Shown here: piece by piece, positions 28,729 to 38,192 of the stretch | How the letters are laid out: each line of letters begins with the position of its first letter | How positions within the stretch are numbered: the first letter of the stretch is position 1 | Assembly: GCA_903921605.1 (NCBI GenBank) | Contig: CAIXQV010000281.1 | Coordinates: 1-62,591, forward strand | Reading direction: 5' to 3' | Source of the DNA: an uncultured Planctomycetaceae bacterium | GTDB taxonomy: Bacteria; Planctomycetota; Planctomycetia; Planctomycetales; Planctomycetaceae | Length of the DNA stretch: 62,591 nucleotides | Position numbers and translations under genes: made by a program | The notes under the pieces: model-generated | Databases searched by the model: none | What the model was told of the DNA's origin: nothing | The model's input: only the letters and a program-made list of their open reading frames with translations

Positions 28729-29344
28729 TGATAAACCTGAAAACCCAAACAAGTGGCGGAAAAGCTCCTAGCCGCTGAAATGTTATCGAGCAAATACATT
28801 CTGGCAATTAACTATGCCAAAAATGCAGAAAAGTGAGACCGTGTCTCAAGGCTTGCAGCTATCTGCTGCCAATTGTGGCTCTAATCCCGCAAAATTGCTC
28901 GGATGTTGTCTCAGATCTGGCTCAGGGAACGAGGGCATCGGGAAGTCATTGAATCCTCACGACACGGCGGCAGGATCCTTCAAGGTGAATTCGCGGCACC
29001 AGGTTTCTGCATTAATGCCAGGAAACGGGAGGAGTTCTTTTCGTTAATGTCAGCTCAGAAAGTGTTCTGCTGTCACTCGGCAGCTAAACAAAGGAGGCAT
29101 CAAATTGTTGACCATTCACCTCAATCTGAGGACCAAATGTTGTAACTTGGCAACAGTGTCTTTTACGGATTGGCACGCTGCCACGCGAACAGTATTGACG
29201 TAAACTTCTTCCTGAATTCCACTTGCAACTCAGTTAGCTTCTACCCCACGAATTCGTCTTCGTTCGGTTCACCCTTTGCATCATCAGTCTCGCCCCGACG
29301 AACATGGTGGTGAAAGTGAACAATCCATTCTGGGAAAGATGGCG
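28729..29344. other. Divergent control region upstream of sufR and the STAS gene
   Basis: About 615 bp lie between the divergent sufR and STAS genes and hold no supported gene. An inverted repeat TGTTG-N8-CAACA lies at 29138-29155. SufR operators known elsewhere are built of CAAC/GTTG half-sites, so this is a weak candidate binding site, but spacing and half-site order differ from the described form. Confidence 0.35.
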
Positions 29345-29827
29345 ATGAGTTCAAGAAAGAAGCAGCGTCTGACCGTTCGCATTGAAAATGACTTTGCGGT
29401 CGTATCGCTGGAAGACATGGAGATCTGGGATGGAGCCGATCTGGCTTTGCTCCGAGAGGCCCTTACTGCTTTGATTGAGAGAGATGGCTATCGAGCGATC
29501 GGTGTCGACCTCTCCGCAGTGAAATATATCCCGAGCGGCTTCTTCGGCATGTTGTTTGAATGGTACGAACAGGGCATGCGAATTCGCCTTGATGCTCCCC
29601 AGAAAAACGTGGAGCAGATGCTCTGGTTCCGCATGTTCTTCGTTCGCCAGCCCGACGAAACATTCCTGTTGACCGACGAGCGAATGAGAAACAACACGCC
29701 AAACGAACAGGTTGAGTTCCATCGCCGTGAATTTATGGCCGACGTCGAGAGCAATGACGAGGAAGAGATCGAAGAGCACATCAAGTCCGTTCGCTTCGGT
29801 GTCCGCAGCACCGAACGTATTGGCTAA
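29345..29827 (+). CDS. STAS-domain protein (anti-sigma-factor-antagonist-like)
   Basis: The start at 29345 is preferred because GGGAAAG lies six bases ahead; an in-frame ATG two codons earlier is possible. The 160-residue product opens with a STAS fold: FAVVSLEDMEIWDGADLALL, ALIERDGYRAIGVDLSAV and KYIPSGFFGMLFEW, with a Ser at the position where SpoIIAA-type proteins are phosphorylated. An LDAPQKNVEQMLWFRMFF stretch and an acidic C-terminal tail (NDEEEIEEHIK) follow. Such proteins take part in partner-switching control. No anti-sigma kinase or sigma factor is adjacent, so its partners are unknown. Confidence 0.78.
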   Translation: MSSRKKQRLTVRIENDFAVVSLEDMEIWDGADLALLREALTALIERDGYRAIGVDLSAVKYIPSGFFGMLFEWYEQGMRIRLDAPQKNVEQMLWFRMFFVRQPDETFLLTDERMRNNTPNEQVEFHRREFMADVESNDEEEIEEHIKSVRFGVRSTERIG

Positions 29828-29896
29828 GAATTGCCAACGCATGTTTGCGGGCTTGTCACGCGACAAAGCGGCACGCTTGTCTGAAGCATGAATCCA

Positions 29897-29936
29897 CGGC
29901 TGCATTGAATGAAGAATTCACTGCAGCCGTTTTTTA
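29897..29936 (+). terminator. Intrinsic terminator after the STAS gene
   Basis: An eight-base stem CGGCTGCA / TGCAGCCG encloses a loop of about 16 bases and is followed directly by TTTTTTATT. It lies 70 bp past the STAS stop codon on the plus strand. Confidence 0.85.
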
Positions 29937-30040
29937 TTCTGATAGGTATATCCGCCAGCACGGAATTTCCGAGTTTGCAACCTTGCCAGACGGGCTGAAC
30001 GCCCGGAAGGCGACCAGAGAATACTCTCGTCTCAAACGTG

Positions 30041-31570
30041 CTACTTTTTCCGGGATTGCTTTCTATTGTCGGGAATCACCTTTCCCTCGTCTGGCTGATT
30101 CCACAATCTCCAGGGATCATCATGGCGTCGCATTTCGTCAAGCAGCAGCGCCTCCATCTCTGCGAGCCGGTCAGCATACGCCGGATCAGATGCGAGATTG
30201 GTCTGATGTGATTCCGGAGCAACGCCGGTCAGTGCTGCAAGTTGATCTCTCCGATGTTCGGGCAAAAATTCGTCCGGATTCTGCTTCAAATTAAACAGTT
30301 GTGTTTCACGCACCTTTCCATCCAGAACGTCGTATTTTATGAGCTTCCAGTCGCCTCTCTTCACGCACCTCATGCCCGGCTTTGTTCCTCCGTTGTACAC
30401 ACCGTACATCACATCACGGACGATCTCTTTGCTGCCTGCAAGCACCGGTTTGAAAGTAATACCTTCACTGGAATCCGGTGGTCGCAAGCCAGCCAAATCA
30501 CAGAAAGTCGGCAAGAGATCCAGCAAGTAGATGTTTCCGATCGCTCGAGTACCTGGCTTGATGCCGGGCCCCTTCACGATGAACGGGACTCGCCAGGTGT
30601 GCTCGTAAAGATTCTGCTTGCCCTGCAGCCCATGCCGCCCGATCGCCATTCCGTGGTCTGCAGTGTAGATGATGTAAGTGTTCTCAAGTTCTCCCATGGC
30701 TTCGAGTTGCTTCAGCACTCGGCCAATCTGGGTGTCGATATTTTCACTGCACGCGAACTCACGCCCCAGCTCATTGCGGATCGTACGTTCATCGCGATTC
30801 TTCCAGACACCGCTTACGTCAACTTCATCGCGCAAGCCAGGATGTCCATCCGGAAACGGGTGTACAGGCAGATAATTAACGGGCAGCCTTGGGGCCAGCG
30901 GATTCGCTGGAGGCAAAGTTGTTGAATCACTGTGGTTGACCGCACCGTACTTTGTCAGCAATTCCGGCTTTCCGTCTCGGGTATCATGCGGATGTGAGAA
31001 ACCAAAGTGGATCAGAAACGGATCCTTATCGCCCGTCCGCTGGCGATTCTGAAGATACTCCAGCACCTGCTCAGCATGCCACGCACTTCCTGTTTCATCG
31101 GTTGGCCCGCGTTTGGTTTCATCCCGCCGAACTGCAAACAACTTGTTCGCAGCTTCGTAGCTGTTGCCCAGCTTGCACGTTCGCATCGTGTCATAGCCCG
31201 CTTGATTGAAGATTGCCGGGATCGTGTGTTGCTCGAGATTCTCCGGGCAAAGGCCATCCTCTTTGGCTCGAGGCGATATCGGCAAATGCCAGACTGTTCG
31301 CCCGGACATAATCATGTGCCGAGATGGGGTGCAGACAGCTCCCATAAACGAACCCATATGATAGGCACCGTCGAAGACCATGCCTTCTGCAGCCAATTTG
31401 TCGAGTGTCGGTGTTTGCAGTTCAGAGCGAGGATTGTAGGCCTTCAGGTCAAACGGTGACTGATCATCAACCAGCACGAACAGGATATTCGGGCGCGGCT
31501 TTTCTTCGGCCCGTCCAACCGCGTTCGCAATCAGGCACGCAGCAGCGGCCAGCAGTAAACTTTTACACAT
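30041..31570 (-). CDS. Secreted arylsulfatase-family sulfatase
   Basis: The ATG at 31570 is chosen because GAGGATC lies at a proper distance upstream and the product then starts with a signal peptide (MCKSLLLAAAACLIANAVGRA). Sulfatase motifs are complete. NILFVLVDDQSPFD carries metal-binding Asp residues. GAVCTPSRHMIMSGR is the CxPxR formylglycine signature with Cys as the modified residue. YTADHGMAIGRHGLQGKQNL and the C-terminal half follow. The enzyme hydrolyses sulfate esters, probably of polysaccharides, outside the cytoplasm after modification by a formylglycine-generating enzyme not present here. It follows the oxidoreductase gene but a terminator lies between them. Confidence 0.93.
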   Translation of the reverse strand: MCKSLLLAAAACLIANAVGRAEEKPRPNILFVLVDDQSPFDLKAYNPRSELQTPTLDKLAAEGMVFDGAYHMGSFMGAVCTPSRHMIMSGRTVWHLPISPRAKEDGLCPENLEQHTIPAIFNQAGYDTMRTCKLGNSYEAANKLFAVRRDETKRGPTDETGSAWHAEQVLEYLQNRQRTGDKDPFLIHFGFSHPHDTRDGKPELLTKYGAVNHSDSTTLPPANPLAPRLPVNYLPVHPFPDGHPGLRDEVDVSGVWKNRDERTIRNELGREFACSENIDTQIGRVLKQLEAMGELENTYIIYTADHGMAIGRHGLQGKQNLYEHTWRVPFIVKGPGIKPGTRAIGNIYLLDLLPTFCDLAGLRPPDSSEGITFKPVLAGSKEIVRDVMYGVYNGGTKPGMRCVKRGDWKLIKYDVLDGKVRETQLFNLKQNPDEFLPEHRRDQLAALTGVAPESHQTNLASDPAYADRLAEMEALLLDEMRRHDDPWRLWNQPDEGKVIPDNRKQSRKK

Positions 31571-31614
31571 GACCATGATCCTCAGGCGCGACTTCAAAAA
31601 GGGGGCTCTTGAAC

Positions 31615-31650
31615 GCAAAGAAGCCCGGCTCGTTTGCCTTGCCGGGCTTC
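31615..31650 (-). terminator. Intrinsic terminator after the Gfo/Idh/MocA gene
   Basis: Read on the minus strand, GAAGCCCGGC pairs perfectly with GCCGGGCTTC over ten bases around an 11-base loop, followed by TTTGCG. It lies between the oxidoreductase stop (31678) and the sulfatase start (31570), so the two genes are probably transcribed separately. Confidence 0.75.
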
Positions 31651-31677
31651 TATTGTGGAACCGGATTCTGTTTCGGA

Positions 31678-33189
31678 TCAGACCTTGTCGGCTCGAGGAC
31701 ACACGTACGGCTCACGATACTCACGAGTCAGCATCGCATTCGCCGCATCGTTGTTCGTGAAGACTTCCTTTTCGGGATCGAACTTCAGTAAGGCTCCCAG
31801 CGACATCTTGTATTTGTCGAGTTCAACACCATTCTTCGTAAGATGCTTTACAGTCCGTTGCAGAGTCACCTCATTGTCATCGAGGCTCTTGACATCTTTC
31901 AGGACGGCAGAAATATCGCTGACGTCGACCCGGTTTTCTTCGCCCATGTAGTACGAAATGTTGCCAAGATGACTCACCGCTGCAGACAAATGTCCTTCGC
32001 GAACATCGGCATTTAGGTCTTCGACTTTGCGCGACTGGCAGGCTGAGACAAAGTTCTTAAAGTGCTCTCCGCCACCCCTGAACTCTTTCGCAACTTTCAT
32101 GTCCTTGTCGAACACAAGGCAGTGCTCATAACTGACCTGAACCAGAGTTCCCTCGGTGCCATAGAACACAACCCCAACCTTGTTTCCGCTCTTGCTTTGA
32201 AACAATGTGTTGAGTTCTTCGTCGTCACTGTCATCGACAGACAATCCGCGAGTTTCAAAGACCATACACTTGTCGCCGTAGTCGTAAATGGAGACCTCGG
32301 TATTTCCTGTGTCGCCACCATCGACATAATTCGGATCGTTACGCTCGGCCTGATATCCCAATCGACCACCGTAGGTCAGAATCGTGGATGGGTGAGTATC
32401 AATGCCCAGACCCCAGCGAGCAACATCGGTCTGGTGCGGCCCTTGATTTCCGAGGTCACCGTTGCCGTAATGACGCTGCCAGTGCCAGTCATAATGGAAT
32501 TTTTCACGAGTACATTTTGGGTCGGTCAGTGTTGCCGGACCACTCCACATGTCAAAGTTCACGTTGGCAGGAATCGCATAGTCCCCTCGTGCACCGATGC
32601 TCTTGCGTCGCTTATAACACAGTCCACGAGCAAACTTCACTTCACCAATGCCGCCGTTCCGCATAAACGCGACCGCTTCAATGACGGCTTTGCTGGAGCG
32701 ACACTGAGTTCCCACCTGACACATGCGACCATACTTGCGAGCTGCCGCGATCAGGGCCGTTCCTTCGTAGACGTTGTGGCAAACCGGTTTTTCGACATAA
32801 GCATCTTTGCCGGCCTGCATCGCCCAAATGCCGGTCAAAGCATGCCAATGATTAGGAGTTGCCGTGCTGACAAGATCAATCGCGTTGTCTTCAAACGCCC
32901 GTCGCATGTCGCTGACCGGTTTTGGGCGAAGGCCCTGTTTCTTTTCGATATCGTCACAACGACGATTCGCGACAGCTTCATCGACATCCACAATGACGCG
33001 AATCTCCGTACGCTCATCGTTCAGGAATTCGTTGATATGCTCGCCGCCGCGGCCGTTAACGCCAACAATCGCTACGCCCAGCTTTTCATTGGCCGACTGC
33101 CCTGCTCGACCAATGGCGGGAGCAGCTATCACTGCGGACGCGGCAGCCGCTGAGGTTTTCAAAAATCGACGACGATTGAGTGGGCTCAT
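31678..33189 (-). CDS. Tat-exported Gfo/Idh/MocA-family oxidoreductase
   Basis: The ATG at 33189 has GGAGG at good spacing and gives a 503-residue protein starting MSPLNRRRFLKTSAAAASAV, a Tat signal with RRRFLK. The NAD(P)-binding Rossmann motif follows (VAIVGVNGRGGEHINEFL), then VDVDEAVANRRCDDIE, the LVSTATPNHWHALTGIWAM segment and the EKP motif (VEKPVCHNVYEG) typical of the family. The C-terminal half matches planctomycete members that probably oxidise or rearrange sugars in the periplasm. Location beside a sulfatase suggests a shared polysaccharide-degradation role; this is inference from context. Confidence 0.93.
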   Translation of the reverse strand: MSPLNRRRFLKTSAAAASAVIAAPAIGRAGQSANEKLGVAIVGVNGRGGEHINEFLNDERTEIRVIVDVDEAVANRRCDDIEKKQGLRPKPVSDMRRAFEDNAIDLVSTATPNHWHALTGIWAMQAGKDAYVEKPVCHNVYEGTALIAAARKYGRMCQVGTQCRSSKAVIEAVAFMRNGGIGEVKFARGLCYKRRKSIGARGDYAIPANVNFDMWSGPATLTDPKCTREKFHYDWHWQRHYGNGDLGNQGPHQTDVARWGLGIDTHPSTILTYGGRLGYQAERNDPNYVDGGDTGNTEVSIYDYGDKCMVFETRGLSVDDSDDEELNTLFQSKSGNKVGVVFYGTEGTLVQVSYEHCLVFDKDMKVAKEFRGGGEHFKNFVSACQSRKVEDLNADVREGHLSAAVSHLGNISYYMGEENRVDVSDISAVLKDVKSLDDNEVTLQRTVKHLTKNGVELDKYKMSLGALLKFDPEKEVFTNNDAANAMLTREYREPYVCPRADKV

Positions 33190-33431
33190 GAGTTGCCTCC
33201 GGGAGGGAATTGTTTTGAGGGGGGAGTCATCTGAAGATTCCGCGCCGCAAAGATTCTGGCGGCACGCTTTATAGGCTTCACGCATGGAAACGCATTTGCT
33301 TCATACTTGCAAGCGAATCCACAGCATTCACTCCCTTCAATTCCTTGACCAGGCTGTCGTTCTAAACACACAATCCCGCATCTCGTGCCCCGATAATGTT
33401 CTGCGTTTCCTTTTCGACAAGAGATTTATCC

Positions 33432-34622
33432 ATGTTTGATTTGTCCGCGATTCAGTCAGCCTTATGCGAATTTGGAATTCAGGGCTGGTTGCTTTACGAC
33501 TTTCGCGGCAACAACGTGCTGGCTCAGCGAGTCCTGAAGATGCCGCACGGCTTCCATGCTTCCCGGCGATACTTCTATTTCATCCCGGCTAAAGGGACTC
33601 CGCAAAAGCTGGTCCATCGTATTGAAACAGATGTGCTGGACCACCTGCCCGGCGACAAGACCATTTATCTGCGCTGGCAGGAACTGGAAGCCAGCATAGA
33701 GAAGATTGTGAAGGGAAGCGCCACGGTCGCAATGGAATACTCACCACGCAACGGCAACCCTTACATTTCCCGCGTTGATGCAGGAACCGTCGAACTTGTT
33801 CGCAGCTTCGGTTCGGAGGTTGTTTCTTCCGGTGACCTGATATCAATGTTCGAATCCGTAATGACGGAAGAGCAGCTTCAAAGCCATCTGGAAGCTTCCA
33901 AAGTTACAAATGCGGCCTACGCACGAGCCTGGAAGTTTATTGCAGATCGCATTCGCACGACCGGGTCCGTGGAAGAATCTGAAGTCAGCGATGAGATCAT
34001 GCGACACTTCGCAGAGCATGAACTAACGACGTACAGCCCGCCCATCGTGGGAGTCGACGCGAACGGAGGCAATCCTCACTATTCAACCGGCACAGGGACC
34101 GACACCACTATTCGAGAAGGCCGTTTTGTCCTGATCGACCTGTGGGCCAAAAAGAAGACTCCGGGAGCCTGCTACAGCGACCTGACTCGCACAGGATACG
34201 TCGGGACATCGGTTCCCGAGAAATACACAAAGGTGTTTAACGTTGTGGCCGCAGCACGCGACGCCGGCATCGCTTGTGTCAAAGCAGCCTTCGCTGAGAA
34301 GCGTCCAATCGTCGGCGGAGAAGTCGACGACGCCGTTCGGTCCGTCATCGAAAAGGCTGGCTACGGAGAATACTTTTGCCATCGCACCGGCCACAATCTG
34401 GCTCAGGAAGTCCACGGTAACGGCACGCACATGGATAATCTGGAGACGATTGAATCCCGCAGAATCCTTCCCAAAACTCTGTTCACAATTGAGCCCGGAA
34501 TTTACTTGCCCGATTTCGGAGTCCGCAGCGAAGTTGACGTCTACGTTCACGCCGACGGACAAATTGAAGTGACGGGTGGACCAATTCAGACGGCGGTGGT
34601 GGCTATTCTCGCAGACTACTAA
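33432..34622 (+). CDS. M24-family aminopeptidase (Xaa-Pro peptidase-like)
   Basis: From the ATG at 33432 (GAGA ahead of it) the product has 396 residues. The N-terminal creatinase-like domain is followed by the pita-bread catalytic domain with all five metal ligands in order: LIDLWAKKKTPGACYSDLTR (two Asp), HRTGHNLAQEVHGNG (His), FTIEPGIYLPDFGVRSEVDV (two Glu). It should remove an N-terminal residue ahead of proline, or act on related dipeptides, in the cytoplasm. No signal peptide is seen. It is a single gene between the divergent oxidoreductase and the rpe operon. Confidence 0.92.
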   Translation: MFDLSAIQSALCEFGIQGWLLYDFRGNNVLAQRVLKMPHGFHASRRYFYFIPAKGTPQKLVHRIETDVLDHLPGDKTIYLRWQELEASIEKIVKGSATVAMEYSPRNGNPYISRVDAGTVELVRSFGSEVVSSGDLISMFESVMTEEQLQSHLEASKVTNAAYARAWKFIADRIRTTGSVEESEVSDEIMRHFAEHELTTYSPPIVGVDANGGNPHYSTGTGTDTTIREGRFVLIDLWAKKKTPGACYSDLTRTGYVGTSVPEKYTKVFNVVAAARDAGIACVKAAFAEKRPIVGGEVDDAVRSVIEKAGYGEYFCHRTGHNLAQEVHGNGTHMDNLETIESRRILPKTLFTIEPGIYLPDFGVRSEVDVYVHADGQIEVTGGPIQTAVVAILADY

Positions 34623-34843
34623 AAATCTGCCCGGCAGGGAGTGGGTGTGTCTTTGTGTTCAGTGTCCTGATGGCAACCTTCCAGGATCACCAACGTTAGG
34701 CTGGACATCGATTCGGAAGAACCGGACAATGCGCGACTTCAATTCTGATGCAGGGGTGTCGCCCGGAGTGTTGTGACTTCGGGTTCTCGATCAGAACCTT
34801 TCTTCATTACGACGCCCCTGAATAGTGTTAGCGGCAGAGCTTG

Positions 34844-35548
34844 ATGCTGACTCGTGACGAGATGCTGAGCCACCTCAAGGCCAAACGGCCTGTGGTCGCT
34901 CCATCGATGCTTAAATGCGATTTCGGAAACCTGCGGCGGGAGACAGAACTGCTGGACTCGGCGGGTTCGTCGCTGCTCCACTGGGATGTCATGGATGGCC
35001 ACTTTGTGCCCAACCTGTCCTATGGCCCAATGGTGATTGAACGAGTTCGTCCCCTGACGAAAACGCCGTTTGACGCTCACCTGATGATTTCCGATCCCGC
35101 AAAGTATCTCGACGAATACGTCAAAGCGGGCTGCGAAGCGATTACTTTCCATCTGGAAGCGGTCCCTCAACCAGTTTCGCTGCTGCGTGAAATTCGCAAA
35201 AGGAACCTGGTCGCGGGACTGGCCATCAACCCGGGAACTCCATTTTCAGCAGCAGAACCATTCCTTCGCGAGTGTGATTTGTTCCTGGTCATGAGTGTAA
35301 ACCCCGGCTTCGGTGGTCAGAAATTCATGCCGGAAGTTGTGCCAAAGATTGCTGCGGCGCGGGCTCTGGCCGGGAATGATCTGATTATCTCCGTGGACGG
35401 CGGCATTGGTCGATCCACGATCAAACAATGTGCGGACGCAGGATGCGACGTGTTTGTGGCAGGAAGTTCCGTCTTTGATGAACCCTGTTATACGGCAGCG
35501 ATTGCCGAGCTTGAGCAGACAGCAACCGGATCGCGGTCTGCTTGTTGA
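34844..35548 (+). CDS. rpe: Ribulose-phosphate 3-epimerase
   Basis: The 234-residue product is a complete TIM-barrel epimerase. Motifs are VAPSMLKCDFGNL, LLHWDVMDGHFVPNLSYGP, FDAHLMISDPAKYL, ITFHLEAVPQPV, MSVNPGFGGQKFMPEV, ISVDGGIG and FVAGSSVF, with the catalytic Asp residues and metal-binding His residues in place. It interconverts ribulose 5-phosphate and xylulose 5-phosphate in the pentose phosphate pathway. The frame can start one codon earlier at a TTG, but the ATG is the plain choice. It is the first gene of an operon with a phosphatase-fold protein (13-bp gap) and accD. Confidence 0.95.
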   Translation: MLTRDEMLSHLKAKRPVVAPSMLKCDFGNLRRETELLDSAGSSLLHWDVMDGHFVPNLSYGPMVIERVRPLTKTPFDAHLMISDPAKYLDEYVKAGCEAITFHLEAVPQPVSLLREIRKRNLVAGLAINPGTPFSAAEPFLRECDLFLVMSVNPGFGGQKFMPEVVPKIAAARALAGNDLIISVDGGIGRSTIKQCADAGCDVFVAGSSVFDEPCYTAAIAELEQTATGSRSAC

Positions 35549-35561
35549 GGAATGAATCCTT

Positions 35562-36215
35562 ATGTCAACAGTGATTTTGATTCGTGCTGGATCAACGGAC
35601 TACGATGAGCAGCATCGTGTCCTTGGAACGCTCGATATGCCTGTGAATAATCGTGGGGTCGAACAGATCCGCGAAATCAACGGGCAATTGGCTGCGAAAG
35701 GCATTAAGCTTCAGGCCATTCTGACCTCGCCGGAAGATCCGGCCTGCGGCACGGCTCACGCCGTTGCGGAGGTTCAGGGTGGTGTCAAAGTCAAGGAGAT
35801 GGACGAACTTCGGAACGTCAACCAGGGACTCTGGCAGGGTTTGCCGGAGTCTGATATCCGCAAGAGATTTCCTCGACTTTTTAAGTCCGGAAAAGAGGAT
35901 GTGACGGCGATTTGTCCGCCAGAAGGTGAGACACTCTCCGATGCTTGCCAGCGTCTGGAGCGAGTCCTCAGCAAAGCCATGCGTAAATACGACGTGTTGG
36001 CCGTTGTGGCACCGGAGCCACTGGCAACCGTAATTCGCTGCACGCTTCAGCACAGACGGCCTCATGTAACTGCCTGCCTGTGCGGAGAAGAGTCCAACGA
36101 GCTTGTTCAGATTCTTGAGTCGACTACATTTGAAGCAGCTCACTTTGCGGCGGTCGAAGAACCTCAGCCAGTCGGTGCTGCTCAGTCAGTCGGCGAAATG
36201 GAGAATGATCGATGA
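35562..36215 (+). CDS. Histidine-phosphatase-fold protein lacking the catalytic histidines
   Basis: The 217-residue product follows the phosphoglycerate-mutase/histidine-phosphatase layout: [28 protein letters not shown] at the start, [32 protein letters not shown] and [15 protein letters not shown]. The phosphate pocket is altered, however. The RHG motif reads RAG, so the phospho-accepting His is Ala. The Arg expected after TS is missing. The second catalytic His, normally in a VSHGG-like strand, is Pro/Glu. It is therefore probably a pseudo-phosphatase with a binding or regulatory role. It sits between rpe and accD and overlaps the accD start by four bases (ATGA), so it is translationally coupled to it. 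Confidence 0.85.
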   Translation: MSTVILIRAGSTDYDEQHRVLGTLDMPVNNRGVEQIREINGQLAAKGIKLQAILTSPEDPACGTAHAVAEVQGGVKVKEMDELRNVNQGLWQGLPESDIRKRFPRLFKSGKEDVTAICPPEGETLSDACQRLERVLSKAMRKYDVLAVVAPEPLATVIRCTLQHRRPHVTACLCGEESNELVQILESTTFEAAHFAAVEEPQPVGAAQSVGEMENDR

Positions 36216-37063
36216 GTACTCTGGAAAACACTGATACTTCAGCGAAGTCGGCCGTCAAACGCCCCAAACGCGGAGTGCCGGAAGGCCTCTGGCTGCGTTG
36301 CGATGGTTGCGGCGCAACGGTTTTTCGCAAACAGGTTGAACAGAACCTGAATGTCTGCCCCGAGTGCGAACACCATTTCTACGTCCCGACGTCGATGCGA
36401 ATTCGTCAGTTGCTCGACCCGGACAGCTTCGAAGAATGGTACGCCGAAATGTCGTCCGGCGATCCGCTCGGTTTTTCCGATCGCAAACCCTACAAAGAAC
36501 GCATTATCGATGAACAGAAAAAGACAGGCATGAAGGATGCCTGTACTGTGGGTCGCGGATACATGCGAGGACGCCCACTGGTCTTCGCAACGACCGACTC
36601 TGCTTTCATCATGGGAAGCATGGGCTCCGTCGTCGGCGAAAAGCTGACTCGCGCTGTTGAAAAAGCCACCGAACTCTCGCTGCCGCTGATCATCGTCAGC
36701 GGTTCTGGCGGTGGTGCTCGTATGCATGAAGGGATCATCTCCCTGATGCAAATGGGCAAAGTCTCGGCCGCACTGGCTCGCTTCCGCCGCGCCAACGGAC
36801 TTTTTATTTCAGTGATGACAGATCCGACAATGGGCGGAGTCGCAGCCAGCTTTGCTTCACTCGGCGATATCATCGTCGCCGAACCAAAAGCCCTCGTTGG
36901 TTTTGCGGGTCCTCGAGTCGTCCAGGCAACCTGCAAAATCGATCTGCCTGAAGGATTTCAAACCAGCGAATTCCTGCTCAAGCACGGCTTTGTGGATCGC
37001 ATTATCCATCGCTCCGAAATGCGTTCAGAGCTGGCTCGCCTGATCGACTATGGCAGCCGATAG
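36212..37063 (+). CDS. accD: Acetyl-CoA carboxylase carboxyltransferase subunit beta
   Basis: The 283-residue product has the AccD zinc ribbon ([15 protein letters not shown] ... [12 protein letters not shown], four Cys, about residues 28-53). The carboxyltransferase crotonase-like domain follows, with [57 protein letters not shown] and [16 protein letters not shown]. It transfers the carboxyl group from biotin to acetyl-CoA in fatty acid synthesis. The matching accA is not in the window. A strong terminator follows 26 bp after the stop. Confidence 0.97.
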   Translation: MSTLENTDTSAKSAVKRPKRGVPEGLWLRCDGCGATVFRKQVEQNLNVCPECEHHFYVPTSMRIRQLLDPDSFEEWYAEMSSGDPLGFSDRKPYKERIIDEQKKTGMKDACTVGRGYMRGRPLVFATTDSAFIMGSMGSVVGEKLTRAVEKATELSLPLIIVSGSGGGARMHEGIISLMQMGKVSAALARFRRANGLFISVMTDPTMGGVAASFASLGDIIVAEPKALVGFAGPRVVQATCKIDLPEGFQTSEFLLKHGFVDRIIHRSEMRSELARLIDYGSR

Positions 37064-37088
37064 TCACCAGACATGCTGATTTTTAAGT

Positions 37089-37119
37089 AGGATGGGCATT
37101 CGTGCCCGTCCTTTTTTTT
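37089..37119 (+). terminator. Intrinsic terminator of the rpe-accD operon
   Basis: GGATGGGC pairs with GCCCGTCC (one G-T wobble) around a six-base loop, followed directly by eight T residues. It lies just past the accD stop codon. Confidence 0.92.
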
Positions 37120-37175
37120 CGCAACAGCGGTTCACAGTCACCATTCCGAACATAAGCGGCAACCGGTCATCCCCG

Positions 37176-37784
37176 CTATGTTTCAGAGGTTGGTTGAACC
37201 GGCGACTCCTCTTCCGCTGCGGTTTCCGGCATGCCAGCCAGCATCGCTTCCAGCTCGGCCGTGACCTGCTGAAAAAACGGCTGATCCGGCGCACCGCCCG
37301 GGGTTGTTACCGCGGCATACGCTTCCAGTCGATCAATCGTAAACGCAAGGATCGCCAGCAGCCTTGGAATCTCTCGCTCGATCGATTGTACTAACTGCGC
37401 TGCTCGACCGTGATATTCATTGCCCTCATGAGCCGCTTCTATGTTCCAGCGTTTCACGTTCGGAATTTGCTTCTGCCCAAACTCCATAGCCTTCTGAGCA
37501 GCTTCCAGATCTTTCACCTCTTCGATGCATGACGGCCGAAAATCTCCCATGCGTCGCATGCGACATTGGTGCAGACGAACACGAGCATCAGAGATATCAC
37601 GGATGCAGTTTTCAATCTCGCGTTTCCAGAATCCGGGGCGATCACGTTCCAGCCAGAATAGAATCTGCCGCAGTTGACTGTCGAGCGTCGTCAGGCACAG
37701 ACGAGCCTCTTCCTGAAACGCGATAACGGCCGCAGCAAACTGACGGATAGCATCGACCGACGTCACATTGGCTGACTGACCCAT
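37176..37784 (-). CDS. Hypothetical helical protein downstream of a WXG100-like gene
   Basis: The 202-residue protein is almost wholly alpha-helical and has no signal peptide. It opens with VDAIRQFAAAVIAFQEEARLCL and LDSQLRQILFWLERDRPGFWKREIENC-like helices, and ends with an acidic, Pro-rich disordered tail. I do not recognise a family. It follows a 90-residue WXG100-like gene by 60 bp on the same strand and is of a size and shape seen in partners of such proteins, which is only a contextual hint. Confidence 0.7.
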   Translation of the reverse strand: MGQSANVTSVDAIRQFAAAVIAFQEEARLCLTTLDSQLRQILFWLERDRPGFWKREIENCIRDISDARVRLHQCRMRRMGDFRPSCIEEVKDLEAAQKAMEFGQKQIPNVKRWNIEAAHEGNEYHGRAAQLVQSIEREIPRLLAILAFTIDRLEAYAAVTTPGGAPDQPFFQQVTAELEAMLAGMPETAAEEESPVQPTSET

Positions 37785-37844
37785 TAAGCACTCTCCTGGG
37801 AAACCAGGAACGCCTGTCCTGGTTTTGTTATGGCCTCTAAGCCA

Positions 37845-38117
37845 CTATTGCTGCTGGAGATACTCTTCGACCAACTGCGCTTTTCGCAGCAGATACGGAA
37901 TGAACTGTTCATTCGACTCAACAAATCGCCCCAGCGATTTCATGTTGGAAACAAACTCTTCCGAAAACCGCAACTGCTCCTGATCCCGCCAGGTCTGCCC
38001 CAGATGATTAAGCTGCCCTGCCACGGCAGCCGTCTTTTCATTGATCTCTTCATTAAAGCGGCGCAGCATTTGAGCAAATCGGCGAAGTTCGCCCGGATCC
38101 ACAATGGCCTGAGTCAT
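37845..38117 (-). CDS. WXG100-like small helical-hairpin protein
   Basis: The 90-residue product consists of two long helices with a short turn, LNHLGQTWRDQEQLRFSEEF, close to the centre. A Trp-x-x at the turn of an about 100-residue helical hairpin is the mark of the WXG100/ESX family, whose members leave the cell through type VII-like systems. Here the turn is WRD and not WxG, and there is no signal peptide. A looser helical-hairpin protein is therefore also possible. It lies 76 bp downstream of gatC and 60 bp upstream of a helical hypothetical. No FtsK/EccC-type ATPase is in the window. Confidence 0.6.
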   Translation of the reverse strand: MTQAIVDPGELRRFAQMLRRFNEEINEKTAAVAGQLNHLGQTWRDQEQLRFSEEFVSNMKSLGRFVESNEQFIPYLLRKAQLVEEYLQQQ

Positions 38118-38192
38118 CCCTCGAACCCTCCCACAAAAATGCGTGTGCCCCCGGTGTTACTAAACGTGACACCGGACAATGCTCCGGAACTT

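Noticed and set aside
32062..33153. Plus-strand frame of 363 codons opposite the oxidoreductase gene
   Set aside because: The minus-strand gene has a Tat signal, Rossmann motif and ribosome-binding site; the plus frame is only its antisense shadow.
37795..37826. Hairpin CCAGG-N9-CCTGG with short T-run between the WXG100-like gene and the 202-aa gene
   Set aside because: The stem is only five base pairs and the T-run is broken, so it is too weak to call a terminator.
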